A stretch of 9,222 bases of DNA from JAYFRE01 sp034926235 (GTDB lineage: Bacteria; Pseudomonadota; Alphaproteobacteria; Rhodospirillales; Magnetospirillaceae): assembly GCA_034926235.1 (NCBI GenBank), contig JAYFRE010000127.1:1-9222 (forward strand), given 5' to 3'. A program made the translations under genes and the position numbers. Numbering within the stretch: position 1 is the first letter of the stretch; each line of letters starts with the position of its first letter. The notes under the pieces are model-generated. The model made no database searches. It was not told the origin of the DNA and saw nothing but the letters and a program-made list of their open reading frames with translations. Positions 1 to 6,177 of this stretch are shown one piece after another.

Positions 1-20
1 GGCCTCTAGACGATGGGGAC
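1..20 (-). tRNA. tRNA-Glu, 5' end only (cut by window edge)
   Basis: The minus strand reads GTCCCCATCGTCTAGAGGCC from position 20 down to 1. This is the acceptor 5' strand, the U8 region and the first half of the D arm of a bacterial tRNA-Glu. It differs from the E. coli tRNA-Glu(UUC) gene, as I recall it, at one base of 20. The anticodon, T arm and acceptor 3' strand lie outside the window, so the UUC anticodon is inferred and not seen. It lies on the same strand as recJ, 76 bases beyond the recJ stop codon, and has its own promoter just upstream. The 20 bases are short, but the match covers the most characteristic part of this tRNA and the promoter spacing fits. Confidence 0.82.
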
Positions 21-40
21 GTCTGACGACGAGGAGCGCT

Positions 41-69
41 TTGATAGCCTCGTGGGCGCTGCTTTTCAA
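41..69 (-). promoter_or_regulatory. Sigma70-type promoter of tRNA-Glu
   Basis: On the minus strand there is a -35 box TTGAAA (64-69), a spacer of exactly 17 bases and a -10 box TATCAA (41-46). Each box matches consensus at 4-5 of 6 positions. The predicted transcription start is near position 34, leaving a leader of about 14 bases before the tRNA. The bases just after the -10 box are AGCGCTCC. Such a GC-rich discriminator is typical of stable-RNA promoters under stringent (ppGpp) control; control here is inferred from that alone. Confidence 0.6.
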
Positions 70-96
70 CAGCTTTTTCGCCATTCGCCGCTTTTT

Positions 97-1893
97 TTAA
101 TGCCGAGAAAGCTCTGCCCCGTCATCGACCACGAATTGGACGTTGGTTTCACCCTGCCAATGGTCCGGGCGCAGGGTCCCGGCCAGGTGCATCGGCGTAC
201 CGTTATTGCGCAAAAGCGCATGGCCCAATTCGGAATCGGCGGCGCGGAAAGCGATGGCTTTGACACGTCCGCCGCTCGCCCCGGCGATGCGGAAGCTGAC
301 ATGCCCCTGCCCCACGACACGGGGTGCGATGATCCGCGCCGCCTTGACGGCGAAGCGCGGTTCGGGGTTCCCCGCCCCGAACGGCGCCAGAAGGCGCAAA
401 GTCTCGACCAGATCGAGGGTCAGTCCTTCGGGAGCAAGGACGCCGTCCAGTTCCAGCACCGGCAAGAGCGGCGACGCCAATTGCGCCGTCAGCCTTTCGC
501 CGAGAAAGCCGCGCAGTTCTTCCAGCCGAGCGGTGGCGACCGTGAAGCCCGCCGCCATGGCATGCCCGCCGCCATTGACCAGCAACCCCGCCTGACGGGC
601 GGCGATCACCGCCGCGCCGACATCCAATCCCGGCACCGAGCGCAAAGACGCCTTGCCCTGCCCGCCTTCCATCGCGATCACGCAGGAGGCGCGGTTATAG
701 CGTTCCTTCAGCCGGCCGGCGACGATACCGATCACGCCCGGGTGCCAGCCTTCGCCGACGGCGATCAGCAGCGGCAGGCCGTCATCGGGCCGCCCTTCCA
801 CCTGCTCGATCGCCTCAAGCAGGACGTGAGCCTCGATTTCCTGGCGTTCGCGGTTGAAGTCATCGAGCCTGCGCGCCAGATCGGCGGCCTCATTGGCGTC
901 CTCGGTCGCAAGCAGCCGCGCGCCGAGATCGCTTTTCCCCACCCGTCCGCCGGCATTGACGCGCGGCCCCAGGATATAGCCGCAATGGAACGCCTCGGGT
1001 CGTTCTTTGACGCCGCACACATCCGACAGAGCGGCGATGCCGGGATTGGTTCTTCCCGCCATCACCTTCAGCCCTTGTGTCACCAGGGCGCGGTTGACCC
1101 CTTTGAGCGGCACCACATCGCAAACCGTACCCAAGGCGACGATATCCAGCCAGCGCATCGGGTCCGGCGCGGGCCGTCCCTTGAAATAGCCTGCGTCGCG
1201 CAAGGCCCGGTTCAGCGCCACCACCAGCAGGAAGGCCACACCCACCGCCGCCATATGCCCGTGCGGGCTGGTTTCGTCCAGGCGGTTGGGATCGACCAGC
1301 GCAACGGCTTTGGGCAGTAACGCTTCGGCTTCGTGATGATCGACGACGATCACGTCCAAACCGGCCCCAGCGGCGGCATCCAGCGGCTGAAAGGCGGAAA
1401 TGCCGCAATCGACCGTCACCGCCAGCGTCGCCCCCTTGGCGTGCAAACCAAGCAGCGCCGCCTCGTTGGGACCATAACCTTCGGTCATGCGGTCCGGGAC
1501 ATGAAGCAGGACGGTCAGGCCCAGCGCCTGGAAATAGCGCGTCAGCAGCGCCGACGACGTCGCGCCGTCCACGTCGTAATCGCCCAGGATAGCGATGGTT
1601 TCCCGCGCCTCGACCGCCCGCATCAGGCGTCCGATCGCCGCATCCATATCGAGCAGATGGGACGGATCGGGCAGGAAAGCGCGCAAGGTCGGCGATAGGA
1701 ACCCTTCCGCCTCGTCCAGCCCGACGCCCCGGGCGGCCAGGACGCGCCCCACCATCTCGGGCAGGCTTAGACGCTGGCTCAAGGTGGCGGCGAGACGTTC
1801 GTCACAAGGTGCGCCCCGCCATTGCCGCCCGCCATGGGAGCACTCCACTCCGAGAAGAGGAGATGCCGCCAGACCGTCGCGCGCCGCATCCAT
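97..1893 (-). CDS. recJ: Single-stranded-DNA-specific exonuclease RecJ
   Basis: 598 residues, the full family length. RecJ degrades single-stranded DNA 5' to 3' with Mn2+/Mg2+, in the cytoplasm, in RecF-pathway recombination, mismatch repair and base excision repair. The DHH phosphoesterase motifs are all present: DYDVDG (105-110), VDCG (161-164), DHH (185-187) and the Asp of TVCDVVPL (D259). GPRVNAGGR follows at 309-317, then the DHHA1 part with GWHPGVIGIVAGRLKERY (382-399) and GGGHAMAAGF (441-450). A C-terminal OB-like domain contains APFGAGNPEPRF (503-514). The ATG at 1893 is preferred because the N-terminus (LLGVECSHGGRQW) fits alphaproteobacterial RecJ and it begins 8 bases after the hom stop. 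No clear Shine-Dalgarno is visible, so translation may be coupled to hom. No terminator is seen after the stop, so transcripts may continue into tRNA-Glu. Confidence 0.97.
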   Translation of the reverse strand: MDAARDGLAASPLLGVECSHGGRQWRGAPCDERLAATLSQRLSLPEMVGRVLAARGVGLDEAEGFLSPTLRAFLPDPSHLLDMDAAIGRLMRAVEARETIAILGDYDVDGATSSALLTRYFQALGLTVLLHVPDRMTEGYGPNEAALLGLHAKGATLAVTVDCGISAFQPLDAAAGAGLDVIVVDHHEAEALLPKAVALVDPNRLDETSPHGHMAAVGVAFLLVVALNRALRDAGYFKGRPAPDPMRWLDIVALGTVCDVVPLKGVNRALVTQGLKVMAGRTNPGIAALSDVCGVKERPEAFHCGYILGPRVNAGGRVGKSDLGARLLATEDANEAADLARRLDDFNRERQEIEAHVLLEAIEQVEGRPDDGLPLLIAVGEGWHPGVIGIVAGRLKERYNRASCVIAMEGGQGKASLRSVPGLDVGAAVIAARQAGLLVNGGGHAMAAGFTVATARLEELRGFLGERLTAQLASPLLPVLELDGVLAPEGLTLDLVETLRLLAPFGAGNPEPRFAVKAARIIAPRVVGQGHVSFRIAGASGGRVKAIAFRAADSELGHALLRNNGTPMHLAGTLRPDHWQGETNVQFVVDDGAELSRH

Positions 1894-1901
1894 CGGAACG
1901 C

Positions 1902-3188
1902 TCAGAGCGCTTCGATGCGGATCAGGCGCGGCGGCTCGACCACCTCCTGCAAGGCTTCGATCCGCGCCAGGGCGCGCATCATCGCCGCTTCCTGCGTGTC
2001 GTGCACCGTCAGCACTACCGGCACGGTTTCGCCCGGCGCGCGGCCCCGTTGCAGCACGGCTTCCATCGACACCTGCTCGTCGCGCAGCGCCGCCGCAACG
2101 TCGGCGAACACGCCCGGACGGTCCAGAACCATCAGGCGAATGTAATAAGCGCCCTTGCGGTCGCTCATCGCCGCGACCTTGAGCGGTTTCAGCTCTGCGC
2201 TGGGCAGACCGAACACCGGCACATCGCGGCCGCAGGCGAGATCGAGGATATCGCCGACTACCGCCGAAGCGGTCGGCAGAGCCCCCGCCCCGCGCCCTTC
2301 CAGCAGCACGCGACCAACGAAATCACCTTCGGCGACGACGCCGTTGAACACACCCTCGATCCGGCCGATCGAGGAATTAGCCGGCACCATGCACGGATGA
2401 ACACGCTGGGAAATGCCGTCTTCACCGCGCCGGGCGATGCCCAGCAGCTTGATCCGGTAGCCCAGTTCCTCGGCAAAGCGGATGTCGAGCGCCGTGATAT
2501 GGCGGATACCTTCGACATGCACCTTGTCCAAGGCGATCTCGGTGCCGAAAGCGACGCTGGTCAGGATCGCCAGCTTGTGCGCGGTGTCGATCCCATCGAC
2601 ATCGAAGGACGGGTTGGCCTCGGCATAACCCAGCGCCTGCGCTTCGGCCAGGACGTCGGCGAACTCGCGCCCCGTTTCCCGCATCGCCGTCAGGATGTAG
2701 TTGCAGGTGCCGTTCAGAATGCCGTAGACCTGCGAAAATTCATTGCCGGCCAAGCCTTCGCGCATCGCCTTGATGATCGGGATGCCGCCAGCGACAGCCG
2801 CCTCGAAACGGAACTTGCCGTTCTTGGCTTCGGCCAGATGCGCCAGTTCCAGGCCGTGATGCGCGATCATCGCCTTGTTCGCGGTAACGACGCTCTTGCC
2901 CCGTTCCAGCGCGGTCTTGACCACATCGAGCGCCACACCGCCCGATCCGCCGATCAATTCCACCAGCACGTCATAATCGGCCTCGCGCGCCATCACGCGG
3001 GCATCGGTGAAAAAGGGCGCATCGCCCAGCGGCAGGTCAGCGGGCTTTTCCAACGCCGCAGCGGCGACCAGGGCGATCCGACCGCCGGTCCGGCGCGTCA
3101 GAAGCGCCGCATGACGATCCAGCAATTGGACCGTCCCTCCGCCGACCGTGCCCAGACCCGCGATGGCTACCTTCAGTGTTTTGCTCAT
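1902..3188 (-). CDS. hom: Homoserine dehydrogenase with C-terminal ACT domain
   Basis: 428 residues. Hom reduces L-aspartate-4-semialdehyde to L-homoserine with NAD(P)H, the branch point to threonine, methionine and isoleucine; cytoplasmic. The N-terminal Rossmann domain has GLGTVGGG (11-18), followed by VTANKAMIAHHG (101-112). The catalytic domain carries GILNGTCNYILT (156-167) and DVDGIDTAHKLAIL (196-209), whose Lys205 fits the family's catalytic lysine. An ACT domain starts near 346 (YYIRLMVLDRPGVFADVA, 348-365), the usual site of threonine feedback inhibition. This is the monofunctional form, with no aspartokinase fused. The start is the ATG at 3188, which overlaps the alaC stop as ATGA, with GGTGA 4 bases upstream; the frame stays open upstream to 3542, but that stretch is the alaC coding region read in another frame. 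Same-strand, tightly packed operon with alaC and recJ. Confidence 0.97.
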   Translation of the reverse strand: MSKTLKVAIAGLGTVGGGTVQLLDRHAALLTRRTGGRIALVAAAALEKPADLPLGDAPFFTDARVMAREADYDVLVELIGGSGGVALDVVKTALERGKSVVTANKAMIAHHGLELAHLAEAKNGKFRFEAAVAGGIPIIKAMREGLAGNEFSQVYGILNGTCNYILTAMRETGREFADVLAEAQALGYAEANPSFDVDGIDTAHKLAILTSVAFGTEIALDKVHVEGIRHITALDIRFAEELGYRIKLLGIARRGEDGISQRVHPCMVPANSSIGRIEGVFNGVVAEGDFVGRVLLEGRGAGALPTASAVVGDILDLACGRDVPVFGLPSAELKPLKVAAMSDRKGAYYIRLMVLDRPGVFADVAAALRDEQVSMEAVLQRGRAPGETVPVVLTVHDTQEAAMMRALARIEALQEVVEPPRLIRIEAL

Positions 3189-4420
3189 GCTTTCACCGCC
3201 GGCAGATCGCCGGCAGCCTCCAGATGTTTGTCCGTTGACCCGAGGAACTGTTTGACATTGCGCACCGCCTGACGGATGCGGTGGCGATTTTCGACCAGAC
3301 CGATACGGACGTGACCGTCGCCATATTCGCCGAACCCCAGACCGGGCGCGACCGCCACCTTGGCCTCGCGCATCAGCAGCTTGGAAAATTCGACTGATCC
3401 CAGATGTGCGAAAGCAGGCGGAATCGGTGCCCAGGCGAACATGGTTGCCGCCGGGCTGGGAATATCCCATCCGGCCCCGACCATGCCTTCGATCAGTACG
3501 TCGCGGCGGTCCTTGTAAAGCTGCCGGATCTCGGCCACGCAATCCTGCGGGCCGTTCAAGGCCGCCGTCGCGGCCACCTGCACCGGCGTGAACGCACCAT
3601 AATCGAGATAGGATTTGATCCGCGCCAAGGCCTCGATCAGCGTCCGGTTGCCGGCGGCGAAACCAATGCGCCAGCCCGGCATGTTATAGCTCTTGGACAT
3701 CGAGGTGAATTCGATCGCCACATCCTTGGCCCCCGGAACCTGAAGGATCGAGGGCGGCGGCACATCGCCGAAATAGATTTCGGCATAGGCCAGATCCGAC
3801 AGGATATAGATGCCATGAAAGCGGCAGAAATCGACGATCTGGCCGAAGAAATCCAGATCGGCCAGAAGCGCAGTGGGATTGGACGGATAATTGATCACGA
3901 TCGCAACCGGCTTGGGCACCGAATGCTTCACCGCGCGCTCTAACGCTTCGAGCAGCGTATGGTCGGGCGTGACCGGAATATAGCGGCACGCGCCGCCGGC
4001 GATGATGAAACCGTAAGGGTGGATGGGATAGCTGGGATTGGGCACCAGCAACACGTCGCCCGGGCTGGTGATCGCCGAAGCGAGGTTGGCCAGCCCCTCT
4101 TTGGACCCCAGCGTCACCACCACATCCTTGTCCGGATCGAGCTCGACGCCGAAACGGCGCGCGTAATAGCCGGACAGCGCCCTGCGCAAGCCCGGAATGC
4201 CGCGCGACACCGAATAGCGGTGCGCCTTGGGATTTTGGACGGCTTCGACCAGTTTTTCGACGATGTGAGGCGGCGTGGGCTGGTCGGGATTGCCCATGCC
4301 GAGGTCGATGATGTCTTCCCCGGCGGCACGCGCCTTCGCCTTCATCGCGTTCACTTCGGCAAAGACATAAGGCGGCAGGCGTTTGATGCGATGGAATTCA
4401 GTTTCCATGAAGCGGCTCAT
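3185..4420 (-). CDS. alaC: PLP-dependent aminotransferase, AlaC type (glutamate-pyruvate)
   Basis: 411 residues, class I/II fold-type I aminotransferase. AlaC interconverts pyruvate plus glutamate with alanine plus 2-oxoglutarate; cytoplasmic. The sequence follows my recollection of E. coli AlaC (YfdZ) almost throughout: RLPPYVF (14-20), DIIDLGMGNPD (36-46), GSKEGLA (105-111), PNPSYPIHPYG (127-137), FPSNPT-like YPSNPT (178-183), SDLAYAEI (208-215) and KSYLDYGAFTP (269-279). Lys243 in SMSKSYNMPGWRIGF should bind PLP, Asp209 should contact the pyridine nitrogen, and Arg372 should bind the substrate carboxylate. Homologues are often labelled LL-diaminopimelate aminotransferase; the AlaC resemblance makes alanine metabolism likelier. 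A second ATG 4 codons in (4408) is possible, and neither start has a clear Shine-Dalgarno. First gene of the alaC-hom-recJ cluster, overlapping hom by 4 bases. Confidence 0.93.
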   Translation of the reverse strand: MSRFMETEFHRIKRLPPYVFAEVNAMKAKARAAGEDIIDLGMGNPDQPTPPHIVEKLVEAVQNPKAHRYSVSRGIPGLRRALSGYYARRFGVELDPDKDVVVTLGSKEGLANLASAITSPGDVLLVPNPSYPIHPYGFIIAGGACRYIPVTPDHTLLEALERAVKHSVPKPVAIVINYPSNPTALLADLDFFGQIVDFCRFHGIYILSDLAYAEIYFGDVPPPSILQVPGAKDVAIEFTSMSKSYNMPGWRIGFAAGNRTLIEALARIKSYLDYGAFTPVQVAATAALNGPQDCVAEIRQLYKDRRDVLIEGMVGAGWDIPSPAATMFAWAPIPPAFAHLGSVEFSKLLMREAKVAVAPGLGFGEYGDGHVRIGLVENRHRIRQAVRNVKQFLGSTDKHLEAAGDLPAVKA

Positions 4421-4440
4421 TGATCTTTGGGGGCGGAAAT

Positions 4441-4485
4441 GCCGTCACTGACGGCGGCCCCTCGTGGGGGATTCGGCACATGCCG
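4441..4485. repeat. Three consecutive short inverted repeats upstream of alaC
   Basis: The 92-base gap between the lipoprotein stop and the alaC start holds three inverted repeats in a row. They are GCCGTC-ACT-GACGGC (4441-4455, symmetric over 7 bases each side of its centre), CCCC-TCGT-GGGG (4458-4469) and CGGCA-CA-TGCCG (4474-4485). No T tract follows on either strand, so none is a classical intrinsic terminator. They could be operators, an mRNA leader structure in front of alaC, or a 3'-end structure of the lipoprotein transcript. No convincing -35/-10 pair for alaC was found: a TTGACC (4511-4516, minus strand) overlaps the upstream stop codon but lacks a matching -10. Confidence 0.4.
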
Positions 4486-4512
4486 GGTTAACGATGTTTA
4501 GCCAAGCAACGG

Positions 4513-5928
4513 TCAATAGTCGATATTGATTTCCGTCGCTTCACTGCCAGCGGCGCTGGCCCATCTAGCTCGCTCGAGATCCGTGCCGGAACCGGCATAA
4601 ATCTTGCGCGCCGGCACCCCCAGCCGGATCAGTTCGCGGGCGACGGCGTCGGCGCGCTCGGCCGCGAGTTCACGATTGGCGTCCAGATTGGCGGACGGAT
4701 CGACATCAAGCCTGCTGCTCAGGGAATAGCCGATGATCCGCACGCTGCGCGCGCCCCCCTTGATCAGGGCCGCGACTTCCTTCAACGAATCCGGCGCTCC
4801 TTGCGGCAACGCCGCAGTTCCTTCACCAAAGGACAAGATGGCGACCTGGAAACTGGCCCCGCCACCGGCCCGGTAATCGGCGAGCGGATGGACGCCGTTT
4901 GCCGACGAACCTTTCTGCGCCGGTCGGGCATGAGAGGATGCCTCTATAGGCCTGGTGAGCGCGACCGGCGTGGCCGGGATCGTGGCAGCCGGTGGCATGG
5001 CCGCCGGAACCGGGGCCGGGGCTGGCGCGGATGCCGCCACCGGCGCGTTGAATTCCGCCAGACGCCGGTTATAGGCCTGTTCGATGGTCTCGGTCGCCGG
5101 AACAGGCGGCGCAGCGGGACGCTGCGCGACAGGACGAGCCGCCGGGACGGCAGGAACCGCGACGGGTTCGGCCACCACGGATGCCGAAGACGGCGCAATC
5201 GGCGGCGGCGGTGGAACTGCGACAGATGCGGGAACCGGCGGCGGCGGTTGCGGGACCGAGGCGGTCGCGGGAACCGGTGGGGGCGGCGGAACAGGAAGCG
5301 ATTCAGGCGCGCTCTGAGCTGCAACGGAATCGGATGGCGCGGGCTTTGGCGATGATACGGCCGGTTCGGGCATGGTGTCGTCGGTTTCGACCGCCGGCGC
5401 AGCCGGAACGGCGGCCAAGGCCGGAGCCGGAGGAATAGCCTTGGGTGCGGCCGGCGGTGCGACAGCCGCGACGGACGCAGGCGCAGGCGGAGTCGAAGAT
5501 GGGGCTTCGGCGCGGGCCGCCGCAGGGGGAGACAGGGTGGCGACAGGGGCGGAAACCGGTGCGCCGCCGCTCAAAGGCCGGGTCGGATTGCCATCGCGAT
5601 TCAGATCGGTCCGCGCATATCGGGCATTATCCCGGTCGGATACCAATCCCCGCGTCAACCCGCCGGTCGCCGGCACCGGACGGCGGGCCGAGGTTTCGGC
5701 GTCGTCCGAACCAGCAGCCGCTTTCCCGGCATCAGTGGCCTCAGGCGGCGCGGGCGCGTCTTCCTTATCCGCAAACCAGCCGCTGGCGCTGTCATACCAA
5801 TGGGCGGGATTGATGGAATCCGGCACGGACGAGCATCCAGGAATCAGAGTCAAGGCGGCCAAGGCGGTTCCCGCCGCCAGACCTTTCCGCCATTGTTCCC
5901 GTTTCTTCCCCTGAATTGTCTTATCCAT
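4513..5928 (-). CDS. Pro/Ala-rich lipoprotein with degenerate OmpA-like C-terminal domain
   Basis: 471 residues from the ATG at 5928. The N-terminus is a lipoprotein signal: a basic start (KKREQWRK), a hydrophobic stretch (LAAGTALAALTLI) and a lipobox-like LIPGC with Cys32, so it is probably lipid-anchored in the envelope. The Pro at -2 is slightly unusual. Residues about 119-338 are a low-complexity Pro/Ala/Val linker, including PPPPP blocks, that could span the periplasm. Residues about 358-471 resemble the OmpA peptidoglycan-binding domain: AILSFGEG, then LKEVAALI, VRIIGYS, NRELAAERADAVARELIRLGV and KIYAGSGTD. The Asp of the usual GHTD is replaced (GYSL), and the closing NRRVEI is GSEATEINI. 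Start: an ATG at 5994 with GAGGA 10 bases upstream is an alternative, but it would put the lipobox Cys at 54, too long for a normal signal. Exact function unknown. Confidence 0.85.
   Translation of the reverse strand: MDKTIQGKKREQWRKGLAAGTALAALTLIPGCSSVPDSINPAHWYDSASGWFADKEDAPAPPEATDAGKAAAGSDDAETSARRPVPATGGLTRGLVSDRDNARYARTDLNRDGNPTRPLSGGAPVSAPVATLSPPAAARAEAPSSTPPAPASVAAVAPPAAPKAIPPAPALAAVPAAPAVETDDTMPEPAVSSPKPAPSDSVAAQSAPESLPVPPPPPVPATASVPQPPPPVPASVAVPPPPPIAPSSASVVAEPVAVPAVPAARPVAQRPAAPPVPATETIEQAYNRRLAEFNAPVAASAPAPAPVPAAMPPAATIPATPVALTRPIEASSHARPAQKGSSANGVHPLADYRAGGGASFQVAILSFGEGTAALPQGAPDSLKEVAALIKGGARSVRIIGYSLSSRLDVDPSANLDANRELAAERADAVARELIRLGVPARKIYAGSGTDLERARWASAAGSEATEINIDY
5179..5292 (-). 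repeat. Imperfect tandem repeat encoding 12-13-residue proline blocks
   Basis: Within the lipoprotein linker, three imperfect units of 12-13 residues follow each other: VPPPPPVPATAS, VPQPPPPVPASVA and VPPPPPIAPSSAS (residues 213-250 of the 471-residue form). At DNA level, GCGGGAACCGG on the plus strand recurs at 5228 and 5267, a 39-base step, with a GGCGGCGGCGG tract at 5201 and 5237, a 36-base step. Such repeats commonly vary in copy number; variation here is inferred. Confidence 0.6.
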
Positions 5929-6177
5929 CGTCCAACGCCCGTTTCCCACGACGATCCCGCCGGACTTTAGCAGTTTCGCCGTGACCGTGGGCATTTATCT
6001 TTAGTCCTCGCCGGAATTCGATAGAATGGATTCGATTCGTACGGACGGTACGGCGCGTGCGGCGAACCACCTCGCTGGCAAGAGGAAGGGCTGGCGCCGC
6101 GTTCATCGCGCGACATCCCGTCAACCCCGCCGGAATCCGAATGTTTTTTCCGAACGCATGATCCGAGGGGAATCCGC
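5929..6177. promoter_or_regulatory. Divergent intergenic region between lipoprotein gene and phaC
   Basis: These 249 bases separate two divergently transcribed genes, so promoters for both should lie here. On the plus strand TAGAAT (6022-6027) is a good -10 box, but the bases 16-18 upstream do not form a recognisable -35. An inverted repeat CGTAC-GGACG-GTACG lies at 6038-6052, between that candidate -10 and phaC, where an operator could sit. The minus-strand promoter is not evident. No RNA gene or small gene stands out, and open frames here are extensions of non-coding frames. The CTGC-N3-GCAG-type sites expected for some PhaR regulators were not seen. Confidence 0.35.
6165..6170 (+). promoter_or_regulatory. 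Shine-Dalgarno sequence of phaC
   Basis: GAGGGG ends 7 bases before the ATG at 6178. It is the strongest ribosome-binding site in the window, and it fixes the phaC start. Confidence 0.8.

Noticed and set aside
59..80. Hairpin GCTG-N8-CAGC followed by T on the plus strand
   Set aside because: The stem is 4 bases and no plus-strand gene ends here; the region is better explained as the tRNA promoter on the other strand.
13..1320. 435-codon open frame on the plus strand
   Set aside because: It lies opposite recJ, whose catalytic motifs are complete. Its product is rich in Arg, Gln and His without any family motif, typical of antisense frames in GC-rich DNA.
1809..3272. 487-codon open frame on the plus strand
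   Set aside because: It is antisense to hom and the start of recJ, with no recognisable domain, and the opposite strand explains the sequence fully.
3189..3542. Upstream extension of hom
   Set aside because: The frame is open, but the stretch is the alaC coding region in another frame, and the Rossmann motif begins 10 residues after the ATG at 3188.
4511..4516. TTGACC on the minus strand as a -35 box for alaC
   Set aside because: No -10-like hexamer lies 16-18 bases downstream; it overlaps the lipoprotein stop codon.
4801..5355. Gly/Arg-rich open frames on the plus strand
   Set aside because: They are reverse-complement readings of the Pro/Ala-rich lipoprotein linker; low complexity keeps several frames open.
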